Of a DNA stretch of 64,000 bases, positions 11,816-22,389 are shown piece by piece (within the stretch, counting starts at the first letter, position 1; every line of letters starts with the position of its first letter). The stretch comes from Strongylocentrotus droebachiensis. Taxonomy: Eukaryota > Echinodermata > Echinoidea > Camarodonta > Strongylocentrotidae. Where the stretch lies: contig JAVYIG010002369.1 in the NCBI GenBank assembly GCA_035222895.1, positions 1 through 64,000 on the forward strand. The letters are read 5' to 3'. Position numbers and translations under genes: made by a program. Under the pieces are notes generated by a model, which saw only the letters and a list, made by a program, of their open reading frames with translations, had not been told where the DNA came from and made no database searches.

Positions 11816-12118
11816 AGACCAGCTGCATTTTTCATTGGTTCTCTTTTATCAAACACCAACATGACCCATGCTATGACAAACAGAGTGTTATCTGCTGCAA
11901 GAGCTTTGAATACTGATGTTGTTGACAGTTTAAGGAGCAAAGTTATTCAGACTTTTGAGGCCTTGGGTATTGACCTGGAGAATGAAGAATGTAAGAATCT
12001 CTTAGCTGAATTTGATTCAAAAACAAATATTCACAAGGTAACAGCTATTATACTAACCGACCAATCAGATCAGGTTATGCAGTCAGCACTCGATGTTAAG
12101 TGCTGCATTTTGTTATAG
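11816..12118 (+). pseudogene. Second coding fragment in transposon (helical, unknown family)
   Basis: The frame reads RPAAFFIGSLLSNTNMTHAM and continues for about 80 residues, including LSAARALNTDVVDSLRSK and FEALGIDLENEECKNLLAEF. It looks like a genuine, mostly helical protein piece rather than random sequence. The reading frame is open through the right palindrome arm but has no start of its own. A GTAACA after the HK codons near 12041 could be a splice donor. It may belong to the same ancestral protein as the zinc-finger fragment upstream. Family not recognised. Confidence 0.35.
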
Positions 12119-12255
12119 CACTCGTTTTCTGCACTCAAATATTCAGCACGTTTCGGTTTCCTTGTTAAAGTTAACCCGTCAAGTGCTGATTTTGGCACTT
12201 CAAGTGCAGAATCTCACTCAGCACCCAACATTTAGCACCTCAGTTTTTTGCGTGT

Positions 12256-13203
12256 ACCTTGACCAAAAAACAAACAGACATGTTTAGCGTTCTGCCTTTT
12301 TGAAAAATAGGAAGGAGTAGGCCCTTTTTTTTCTTCTTCAAAATGGCCGTTTGGTCCATTTATCCTGACAGCCGGGCTATTTTTCAAGATGGCCGCTTTT
12401 TTTTTTTTTTTTTTTTTTAAGGGAGAAATAATTTTTTGTTAGCAGTTTTTCATGTTTCTTCTTTAACAAAGAAAAAAGAAAGAATGTTAAACAAAAAATT
12501 TAAAACAGATTATGAAGAAAAACAAATTACCAAAAATAGGCGTCTCCAAGAAAGGAACCGGGCAGGGACGCTAAACATGATTTTTTGTTTACATGGCCGT
12601 ATACTTCTCTGTTCTGACAAGGGGATGCTTAACAAGCTTGTCTAGAAACCCGTTGACTCGATTAAGTTCACACGATTTACAGCAGTCTCCTACATAATAA
12701 CAACATTTCAAACTGATGTAACTAATGAGTATATACGAGTACAGACGTTTAGTTATGGGTGTATTTTACTCATTACAGGCATTTTGTTTTAAATGTGGGG
12801 CATATTTCTTGAACTTAATTTCGATCAATTCATACATGCAAATTAGCCTGTGTCACTCGTTATCATCCATTTGTCTTTACTTCCTGGTGTTATCCTCCCG
12901 GGACTACTGTAGTTTCGATAGTTGAGAAGCGTTGGGAAATTGTGTAAATCCATAAATGTATCATAATTTCTTTTTACATAATTCCTTGTTTTTTGCGCGC
13001 TTTTAAGTTTTCGGTTTACTTGCATCTTTAACTCATTAAAAAAAGGGTTCTTTGCACTCTCTTACTTTTTCAAACCAGATTGGCAGTTTAGACGCAGAAA
13101 TGATATCAAATCAATAGGATTTTGGGAAAAGGTCACAGGAAGCACAAGAGGCAACAACCTTGACATCTAGGATGTAGAATGTAGTAAGGAAGCACCGGCA
13201 TTT
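12256..13203. other. Spacer with T-runs; no gene seen
   Basis: T homopolymers near 12327 and 12400-12418 accompany two short phrases AAAATGGCCG and CAAGATGGCCGC. The open frame at 12436-12645 is Lys/Arg/Asn-rich and chance-like. Confidence 0.4.
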
Positions 13204-13230
13204 AGGGGAGGGGGGGGGGGGGGGGGGGAG
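13204..13230. repeat. G homopolymer tract
   Basis: About 25 bases, nearly all G, interrupted by single A bases. Such a run is potentially G-quadruplex forming and prone to length error in assembly. Confidence 0.9.
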
Positions 13231-16200
13231 GACAGGTGTCTTCAATACTTGGATGGTGAAAATATGGAAATCAACAACGCCTATGTTTATGGGTTGTGTA
13301 ATGGGAATAGGTCGTAACGTTCACTTTTTACATTCCCCTTCACTCTTTCGTTTTCCTTTCTCGCTTTCTCTTTCTTGCTCCTATTATAAAGCATTTAATT
13401 GGGGGAAGGGAGGGGGAGGGGGCCACGATTCCCCTGTGCCCCAACAACAACTAAGCATCTTTTGGTAGCAATAGCCCTTTCATTACGTTTTGAATCACGT
13501 TGATTTCTCCAGCAGTTTTGAACAGATTAAGGACACCCATCACTTAAAAAAATAGGGGGTCACAATATGTGGTCTGATGACATTGGCTCTGGCGACAGTT
13601 CGCACAGAAACACATCAGTGTTTACCAATTCCCCTTGTTGTGTTACAGAGTGGTGTACAAACACGTCTCCCCTTCTGTTTATCAGTACTTTAACTTGGAA
13701 GATTTATCTGCGCTGTGAACATTTACCATCCATACCCGGACTGGATCTTCATATACAGTCTGTTACACGATCACAAAGACTTTCGAAAAAACAAACTCAT
13801 GGGCCATGCTAATACCCTATTGTATATCCTTTAGAAATCAAGGTCGTATTACGTAAACCTCCATTGTAATGTTTTATATTTCAATTGGTGATGAGCAAGC
13901 AACTAAAAAGGTCTTGGTTTTTCGAAAACCAAAGCGATTGTGTTCTATGTGGATGTTCCTCAATGCGATAATGGCGAGACTCATTTCTTAACTTCAGAGT
14001 TTGATGGGGGCGTCGTGTCGGTTATATTGACATTTACAGACGTGGGTATGACGATGATGAGTTAGTTTGAAAGAAATTACAGGAAAATGGAATGAGGAGA
14101 GAAAATCAATCTGCAGGAAACGAGGGCTTCATAGTCTACAAATCCGATAAGCCCATCAGCTTGTCTACGTCTTATATGGGTTGGGGGTATTCAATAGAGC
14201 CAATGTTGTACCTTGTTTGGGTCAAGCGATCATGTCTTTATCTTCACGTCATAAACAAGATCACTAAATTTGATAAACTCGTTATATCTCTTTCGAACTT
14301 GTGCACCTGTGTGCGCGCTTGAATGTGAGTGCGCGAATACGTGAGAACGAAGAATACGTGTGGGCGAAGTGGTACAATATATATACAAGTATATTTCTTT
14401 TCCTTTCTTTTTGAAAATAAACTTAGGATTTTGAACCATTGTTTATACAGACCTTGATATTTTTTGTTTGGTTAACACCCACGAACAAAGGAAAACTGTA
14501 ATCATTCAAAATTGTAGAAAAGAGTTACCATTGAAATTTTACTCACGCTCGAACAGATTTTTCATGAAAAAACAGAAGAAGGTGTATAATGTGATTCGTT
14601 GCGGTCAACCAAAGAACTTGGCATTTCCCAAGTACCGTTCGATTACCTTTCATTGACGCTTTTGCAGACTTCATCAATTCATTTTGTTCCAGAGTTACGT
14701 ATGTGCAGCGGGCCAGCGGCTTTCCTCCTTGATGAAAGAGAGGAGTAACCGACTTGGCTTCCTGAATACATCAAAATAAATAAGGGTTCGTCTCCGTCAC
14801 TGATCAATCTGATATCCTTCCAATGAACAGAGATCATTGCATAAATGTCGGTTTGCTTTGTTAAGTATACCGCAAATATATGAATTATGTATTCTTTTGC
14901 TAGCAGTTAGTTGTGAGAAGTTGGATAAATGATTATAAAGTAGTCAGCGTTTCATACAAATCATGGTCATTCAACGATGTAAAATACGCAAGCACACTAG
15001 ATTCTAAAAAAAGGGATATTTACATTTTTTGCGAAACCCAAAAGGTGGAAGGTAATCTGTAGATACGCTTTAAAGACAAACAAAGTACATTAAATGATGT
15101 ACACAGGAGGTTATATTGAATAAAAGTATCAATTATATATTTTAAAAGGGAGCCCTAGTGCAGGATGAGCCTTTCAAAGGGAGATATGATAGTAGATGGA
15201 GCGTAAAAACAAAGATTTAACTCTTCATTGTCATCTAATTACATGTCAATATTTGCTAAGGACTTAGCTTTTCATTCTATATTTTTTTCTAAATTGTTAT
15301 CTTTGATTGTAGACATCAAAACACTGAAAGTTGCCGTTCATTGGAATAGTGGTACAAAGTTTCCCATTGGCATCAGTTCTTGGTTCCCTTAAATCTGTCA
15401 GAACCTTTCTGAAAAAAGATTATATGAATATAGAAGAGCTAGATCTGGGTGTGATCCGGAAAAAAAACTCGAAAGTATCCTTGTTTAAACATAAGCTATG
15501 GAACTCATCCGTGTTAGGGAGGAAGGAGTGTATGTGTCATTTTGCCGCATCCTTTCAAATATTTCCGGCTTATTAGTACACATCCTACATAATGTTCAAT
15601 GATATATGACTATGCTTCATTTGCAGTAGTATTCGCATCACTGTATGAATTGTGCATTTCCGTACTTTCGTTTTTACGCCTATATTCTCATCTTTAAACA
15701 AACCTTATAATATCATTGTTTAAAAATAAAGAAAATGAAGATGATAATTGTTTTAATGAAATCTTGATTGAACCCTGATCAATTTTGTACGATGTGGCAT
15801 CTACGGTTGCATTCTTAAATTGTTTGTCATTACATGCTTTGGATCTACATACAATTGTATTGTCGGGGTGTTAGAGATGTTTAAGATAAGATATTACTTT
15901 TCCTCAATTTGACAGCGACTGCTAAAAGGATACATTGTCGTTAGATTTGCACTCAATGTACATCAACCTACAGAAGTAGATGATGACTATGCCGATGGAA
16001 GATTTATTTGAGAGAAAAGTGAGTGACAATAATCTCTCCTAAATGCAAGCCCAAAAGAAAGTTATTACAATTGTCCTTTTTTTAAATATCTATCTATCGT
16101 TTGTTTAAACTTTTTGTATTTATATTTCAAGACGGTCTAAATATTCGAAAGTACTGATCTTCGAGAAAAGCTCTGATTACCAACGCTTCCATGGACGACG

Positions 16201-17202
16201 TCTCGTGGTTAAAGAGCACGATCGAATCGTTACGTCAAAAAACTAAACCAATTATGGCAATTTCAAAGGTTACATGGGCCCTAACACACACAAAACAACA
16301 AAAAACATAATATTAATCTCATCTCCTTCAAAGTAATATAATCTTCTTTAATCAATCATAACGTTACAGTGAATAATAACATACGATTAAGATTATGTTA
16401 CAGTTGGATTGGGAAGATACGATTAATTGCAGCAAGATTGGATTTACGATTTTTACGGTCTTTTTACGATCGATTGGAAGTCGATCTTTGCGTTGCGGGG
16501 CACTGGTGTCACAGTATTACTAAGTTTTCCCACTGAACAAATGAAAATATAGCTCAAGCTCAAGTTTCGACTTATCAATGAATCAAACATACTGATACTT
16601 TAATAGCCCGAGCCATAATGACCCACAGCGTTTTATTTGGAAAAAAACAAATCAATGGGTTTTTATTTCGTATGTGTTGTTTAAGCGACTTGCGACTAAG
16701 AGTTCATTGGCTCATTGGTATTAAAACCCATCCCCTTTTTAGGCACATCTTAATCAAGATTTCGCGGGCACGTTTAGCGGGTTATTTTTCACACGATTGC
16801 TTAAAGAAGATCCCGAAATATTATGCGTTGTTTTGCTTTGTCCATTCACAGGCGGTGTCACGGAATCTCCTCTCCGCCCTCAGTCTGGTGATCGGTTTCG
16901 TCTTCGATGCCGTAGGCGACCAAGGAGCGAGGGGAAGAGTGTCTTACGTCGATCGTGCTATATGATCAGGGTTCGGAACTCGAGGTGGTGGTACGACGGA
17001 AGCGGCCGGGGTCGGATGCTCGCTGATTTATCTTCTTCAAAATTCGTCCAGGGTTACCGAGAAAAAAAACAAGAGAAGGAAAGAGAGAAAAAAAAGTACG
17101 AGCTGAACCTATCTCACTGGTCTGGGTATCAGAATAAAATGAATAGGAGAAGGAATGAGGTGGGGAACATGTAAAATAAGAAATGCAGTGAGAGTCAATA
17201 CA
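13231..17202. other. Spacer, no confident gene
   Basis: Mostly AT-rich. The part at 16850-17040 is locally GC-richer and follows a good acceptor-like string (TTTGTCCATTCACAG, ending 16850). The frames behind it do not resemble any known protein, and the region lies next to the LINE remnant, so I do not call an exon. ATCGATC/TTACGATC-rich sequence at 16380-16480 resembles decayed inverted-repeat DNA. Confidence 0.35.
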
Positions 17203-17378
17203 ACTGGGCCAGAAGATATTAGACCACACAGCGATGTCACTGACAGGTGGCTATCTCATTAAGTCAGCTCTCAACTAACATAAGAAAAAGAGGACCATGG
17301 GGGACCAACAGGCACCGATTGGGGAAGTTTTCTATATAGAGGGAGCAAGTAGCTACAAGTAGGACAGTATATGGGGCT
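17203..17378 (-). mobile_element. Short TTAA-flanked dispersed element, copy 2, inserted in LINE
   Basis: This is the reverse-complement relative of 10277-10473 and 58481-58668. Its outer end is at TTAA 17379-17382, after which the minus strand starts AGCCCCATATACTGTCC. The other end is diverged or truncated near 17203 with no clear TTAA. The insertion point falls within the C-terminal coding part of a LINE remnant (17383-17640), so the MITE is younger than that LINE copy. Confidence 0.65.
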
Positions 17379-17382
17379 TTAA

Positions 17383-17640
17383 AGAAGGAAGTGAGTTTCC
17401 GGTGCAGCTTTGGCGGAGGATAGATCTGTCTCCGGAAGTAACCGTACGCGTCATTGGCACAACCAGTGTCGTGGCCTTTGATGACCTCGATGATCTCACT
17501 GGCTGACTCGAGAGTAATTGACACCATCTCACAGACACGTACTCAGGGACCTGTCCGTGTAGAATCTTCAAGGTCATCAGACCAATCTTTGAGACGATTC
17601 TCTTTGGAATGGTAGCGAAATAGATAGATGTACAGACTTG
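17383..17640 (-). pseudogene. LINE (non-LTR retrotransposon) ORF2 C-terminal remnant
   Basis: The minus-strand frame reads FATIPKRIVSKIGLMTLKIL then HGQVPEYV. Further on come RSSRSSKATTLVVPMTRT, GDRS and NSLP. Order and spacing match the end of ORF2 in CR1/L2/Jockey-like LINEs, where the consensus is roughly LPV.xRI.fKI..L.fk.LHG.aPeYl, then LRSS...L.VPRTRT...GDRAFs..aP.LWNSLP. The Trp of LWNSLP is lost and local frame changes are likely. The coding stretch ends where the TTAA element inserts. It is a dead 5'-truncated copy without catalytic reverse-transcriptase motifs. Confidence 0.6.
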
Positions 17641-20600
17641 AGAGTTGGAGATGGAGACTTGTGATAGTATTATGAATCACTCGTGATTTTTAAGATGTTG
17701 GAGATGTTTTGAATTCACTTCCGAATAAGGAACAAATTCTGACAGCCACCTAAAGAATCATTTGTAGGTTATGTCCGGAAATATCACCCTTCGTAGAGAG
17801 AGTTGAAAGGAAGTTTAGGGATTTCGATATTCCGATCACTTTGTCAAAGGTCTGCTGAGATGATGATTGATTAAGGTTGAATTTTAGTTAAGTTATGAGT
17901 TTTAATGACAATCACTTCTGTTTGATGTTAAGAGGCTTGCATATAACGTAACTAACTTATTCATTTTAATACACAAAATTTTAAAGGTGTGATCACGAGC
18001 AAAATAAATTGGTTTAGTAGAATAACTATTTGCAAATCTGCAATCAGTCCAATTTAAACCATTGAACACAGTTTGTTTCTCTCTTTTTTCTCATTTTTTA
18101 ATAGGAATTAGAGAGACAACGTGATATTTTCATAATAGATAAAGAAACAACACCAACAACAACTTAAAACAAGGCAAACAACAACGACATAACAACTCAA
18201 AAAAAAAAAGCCTTTATAAACGTGAATCGTATTCCCATAATTGGATCGAAGATTCTTTCATAAGATTCTGATTGATTGTTTCGGAAAAATGATCTTGTTA
18301 TAAAGGTCTCGAATATCTTCGGAAATAGAACAACACTAATTCATGTTTGCAACAAATCCAGCAGATGTGTGACCTAGATGATTTTTTGCCTTGAGTTAGA
18401 ATATCGTTTCTTTAATATCTCCTAATTGTTCTCCTTATCGTATCTGTGGAAACTGTTCCGTTCGCGTAACATGGAATCGATAGTCATTTGATCCTGCCTA
18501 TTGGGAATCAAAGGCCCCGATTTCACAAACATCTGCGATCGGTCGCTAGGGCAAAACCCATCTCCCTCACAGGCCATAGTATTATCCAGTAAGAACGCAT
18601 TGCTTCACTCAAGTTAGATCCCTGAATGGCAAAGGTTAGGCATGTTAGGGAATTTCACATTTCTCTACGATTGATCGTAAATTCATATGTAACTAGGTCA
18701 AGAACGGGGATGAGATAGATCGTAATATTTTGTCTAACGATAGCATGATTGATGGTTCAATTAAGGCTCGTTCGCATATGGTGGTTTTTATTTATTTATT
18801 TCAGATAAAAAGAAATCGTGATGACAATGACATGTTAATATCATATTACTTTTAAGGAATGTGTTGCAGAACATAATCATACATGTTCAAATGATTATCA
18901 TAAAATTAGTCAATCGAAATATGTGTACACCTGTCCATTCGAAGTACATCTTTTGCGATTACTTGCGCAACAACAAAAATAGTAACTAATCGCAACAAAG
19001 GTTCCTGTTTCATTTCATAAATTTGAACTTATTTTGTCAACTAGGTTCTGTATTGTGCAAGCAGATGAAATGAAAATAGAATAAATTCGAATCAATCAAT
19101 TACAAAAATATTCAAAAAGTCCTACGAGTTCTCACTATCAATGTGTTTATGCAAGTATGAAGCCTATCAGGCTTACGTCGTTACGTTAGAACAAATAATA
19201 CAAAAGCCAGCAAAACAACATCAACAACAACACAAGCTGCAACCACCACAACAACAACAGCAAAGGAAAATAATCGGTTTATCGCGTCGAATGTGAACAA
19301 GTCTTTAGTGATCGATGTCGTTATGCAATTGATATCCACACGTAATATTTGGGTCAAATGCAGAGCAATAAGACACATAACGACAACCAATATCTAAAGA
19401 TGAGCCTGAGGGGATGTGATAATTGACCTAATTGTTGTCACTTGAGGGCTGCAGTACACGGTTTCTCCCGGAAAATTCCATTCATAGGGTTTTACCACCA
19501 TGATCAGGTACTACGTCAAGTCAAAGATCGAAAGATATGGCTGGCTGGGAAAATAGCTGTCGTGAATAAATTGGGGGAAATTAAGAAACCAATTTGAAAC
19601 CTGGTATGAAGTGCTTTAGCTGACCACAAACTTATGCCAACACAATTATATAGCACAAAATGTCATTACAACGGCCACATAATCTTCTTAATGTAAATAA
19701 ATTCAAAGTATCGGGAATTAATAATATTTTCACCCGGTTGTTTTTAATGTTTAAGTTATTTTTTTATTTATCGCAACGCTTGCTATTAAGTTTTTTAATA
19801 CTTACCCCAAAAAGCAGTTGTGAAATTTTAATAATTTGCACATATTGTAAAAAGACAAAAAAACAAATCAGTTCAAGAATTATATCCAATGTGGCCCCGT
19901 AACCATAATGAAGCCCGCTTGTGTTAAATACAATGGAGCCTATGCTTGATCAAAAGTATTGTTAGGTTCCACTCTATCGAATTGTAGGGCAACATCGTTT
20001 CAACATACGTGTAATCAACGTCAACCAAAAGCTGAATTTACTGTATTAATACGATTCCAAAGATACCAAAGAGATGGAAACGGCTCTAGCACATTAAACC
20101 ATGTTATACAATAAATATCCTTAGAATGTGCAGCTGATTTTGTTGTTGTTGTCTGCGACAATTAATTTGCTAGACGGTATCACGCCGCATTTTTCTGCAG
20201 CATTTTATGCAAATGAATAACATCCCCCGTGATTCCTAATGATTGATAGACCGCAATAGCCGTCTCCGCGTGTCTACGTTATGAATACATCACATAGTGG
20301 CGTCCGGCAGGGATCAGTTATAGGACCTCTCTGGTTCACCACGCCTAATTCTAACTACCAAGGCATGAAATATGTATATTTTCATATATTCATTTTATAT
20401 CCATGGGATCTAGCTTGATTTCCATCGGAACGATCCTTCGGGAATTGCACTGTTGCCACTCTTTCAGCTGATGTGGGAAATGAATATATGTTTATCCATT
20501 GTGGAAGGGGTGGGGGATGAAATTTACTTGTTATTTGGGGTTCACAGAACCTAATATCACCGTGCGTATAATTAGTGTTTATATAAACATAAAACGAACC

Positions 20601-20861
20601 TTTTAAACACTTTAAACATGTTTGAAATTATTTTTGTTTTTTAGAAAGCTTTGGAAGAAAATATCATGCTGTAAATATACCATAATCGCCATCAATGAGG
20701 TATTTATTGATGCATGACCATATAAACCTTATTAATGTTTCATTGGTAGTACATGCCTCATATGAACAAAATCCTCGAAATTAGGTGTCCTTTTCATTGA
20801 AACGCTCTGTAAAAAAGAAATATCAGATTGCTTTCAATACATGTATCAACGTATTTATTAC
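17641..20861. other. Spacer, no gene seen
   Basis: AT-rich with (AAC)-like runs near 18150-18190 and 19200-19262. The stretch 18510-18760 has several TCGATCG/GATCGTA phrases reminiscent of a decayed inverted-repeat element, but I could not define its ends. Confidence 0.35.
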
Positions 20862-20865
20862 TTAA

Positions 20866-21124
20866 AGGCATTGTAGCTTGGCAAATACTGGTCAACGCCA
20901 TTTACATCTGCTTTTGGAGAACTGCACGTAAACGAATGGACTTGATCAGCGACTTAATCTCTACATGGTCAGCGTTCGCGAAACAGAGCGAAGTTCTCCT
21001 CACGCTTTTGTTTCGCGTATGTTGCACGCACGTGATTGCTGCGGTAGCGTCGTCCGTAGTGGTACCCGATTGGCCCCGAGTCAGGCCACGGGAAAGACAC
21101 GTAGTCTAGTCAGGCTACACTCCC
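20866..21124. mobile_element. Probable TTAA-flanked MITE
   Basis: TTAA at 20862-20865 and 21125-21128 bound 259 bp. The ends are AGGCATTGTAGCTTGGC and, inverted, GGGAGTGTAGCCTGAC, an imperfect inverted pair sharing TGTAGC. The interior is GC-richer than its surroundings. The open frames within it (20828-21109 and 20965-21171) extend beyond it and are not convincing genes. Confidence 0.45.
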
Positions 21125-21589
21125 TTAAAGACACAAAATCAATGTTGCATGAAGAAATGACGTTTAAATAACAACAATAGTACACATGTCAATACTAAAA
21201 CTCCTTTAAAAAAAATCGTATTGAGTCTTCTTTCTGTGAAGATGAAATTAGTTATCGGGTTTAACTATTAACCATGAGATTGCGCTGTGCAATAAACAGT
21301 ACGATAAGGCAGGGAAATCACCAGTTCAGTATCGCTTTAAACCCTCAGCATGTACGTTGTTAGTACTGGATGATTCAACCATACCAATAATAAAGAAAAT
21401 ATTTTTGAAAGTGCTACTATCAACGAGACCGACAATTCGTAGACCTATTATAGACTGATCAGCGAATGAGTTCACGAGACGGACCTGGCCTTATGACAAT
21501 TTTTTTTTTCTGGGAGGGGGGCGGTGGAGGATTCTTGCGATAACGCCACTGCTGCTTCGTAATATAAAGCAGCATTATTTAATAGTAAA

Positions 21590-21760
21590 TATAATGATAA
21601 TAATGATATTAATAATAGTTTTGTTTTACCTAGCGAAGCCTCAACAGCCTCGTTATTCATGAGCGCCCTGCAAATAGTATTAACCCACCAATTGCCAAGT
21701 ACCCGTTTCCACCTGGCTGGTGAGTGGCATAGGTGGATTATTGTCTTGCTAATTGACGTT
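21590..21760 (-). mobile_element. SINE fragment (core and tail)
   Basis: On the minus strand the sequence runs AGCAAGACAATAATCCACC, then GCCACTCACCAGCCAGGTGG, then AACGGGTACTTGGCAATTGG and GGTGGGTTAATACTATTTGC, ending in an ATT-rich tail. The same core occurs at 28540-28712, 58950-59178 and 60930-61086. The tRNA-like head is missing or unrecognisable, so this is a 5'-truncated copy. Confidence 0.6.
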
Positions 21761-22295
21761 AGTGGCAGGCCGGAATTCAAAGTCAAGTGAATAAACCTGT
21801 ATATCACGACACCTCCAATGCATAGTCACATCAGGAATCATGTATGCCTTTAAAAATACGAGAAAGTGGACCAGATGAAACGTTAAACCTCTCGCCACGC
21901 AAGAAAGAAAACAAAAGAGCATCTCGCTCCTTATAATTCCTTTACAACCTAAGAAATCGAAACAGGCTACGCCAACCAGAAGCTTTATTCGGCAAGAAGT
22001 GTTTCCATTTTTAAACCTGGCATTACAGGTTTCGCTACTAGAAACGCAAGCAGATACCAGAATATAACATGACGCCGTATTTGAAAAGAATCAATATAAC
22101 AAATTGTTTTTTTCCTGAAAACAGTTTCGTCTAGCTTACAGCGATATTGATACAAGGCGGCATATGTCCAAATCTGAAGGTATGTCGGACAGAGCCTATA
22201 ACACGTTCGTCAAAAGAATGGTATACGTGGGTGACCTACAAATGACCCAATGATGAATAACCTGCATACATGCCACAAATTAAAACGACAATTGT

Positions 22296-22386
22296 TAGTA
22301 GTGATAATAATAATGATAATGATGATACAAATAATAATGGTGATAAATAATAAATAATAACATATTGATAATGATAATAATAACAA
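22296..22386. repeat. (TAA/TGA)n microsatellite
   Basis: Interrupted AATAAT/GATAAT trinucleotide repeats. Confidence 0.8.
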
Positions 22387-22389
22387 AAT

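Larger units (their letters stand above)
10961..12254 (+). mobile_element. Non-autonomous DNA transposon with GTGCT/AGCAC subterminal repeats and captured coding fragments
   Basis: The left end reads TACACTCAAAAAAAA followed by GTGCTAAAT. The right end, read inward on the minus strand, is TACACGCAAAAAACTGAG followed by GTGCTAAAT. TA dinucleotides at 10959-10960 and 12255-12256 may be the target duplication. Both subterminal regions (about 10976-11300 and 12080-12240) are crowded with GTGCT/AGCAC pentamers in both orientations, as expected of transposase-binding sites. The middle carries a C2H2 zinc-finger fragment, a large palindrome and a second helical coding fragment. Superfamily is uncertain (CMC/EnSpm-like is one possibility). 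No transposase catalytic domain was seen. Confidence 0.6.

Noticed and set aside
16797-17174. Possible exon after the acceptor-like string ending at 16850
   Set aside because: Frames on both strands are Arg/Lys-rich without a family match, and the region borders the LINE and MITE debris.
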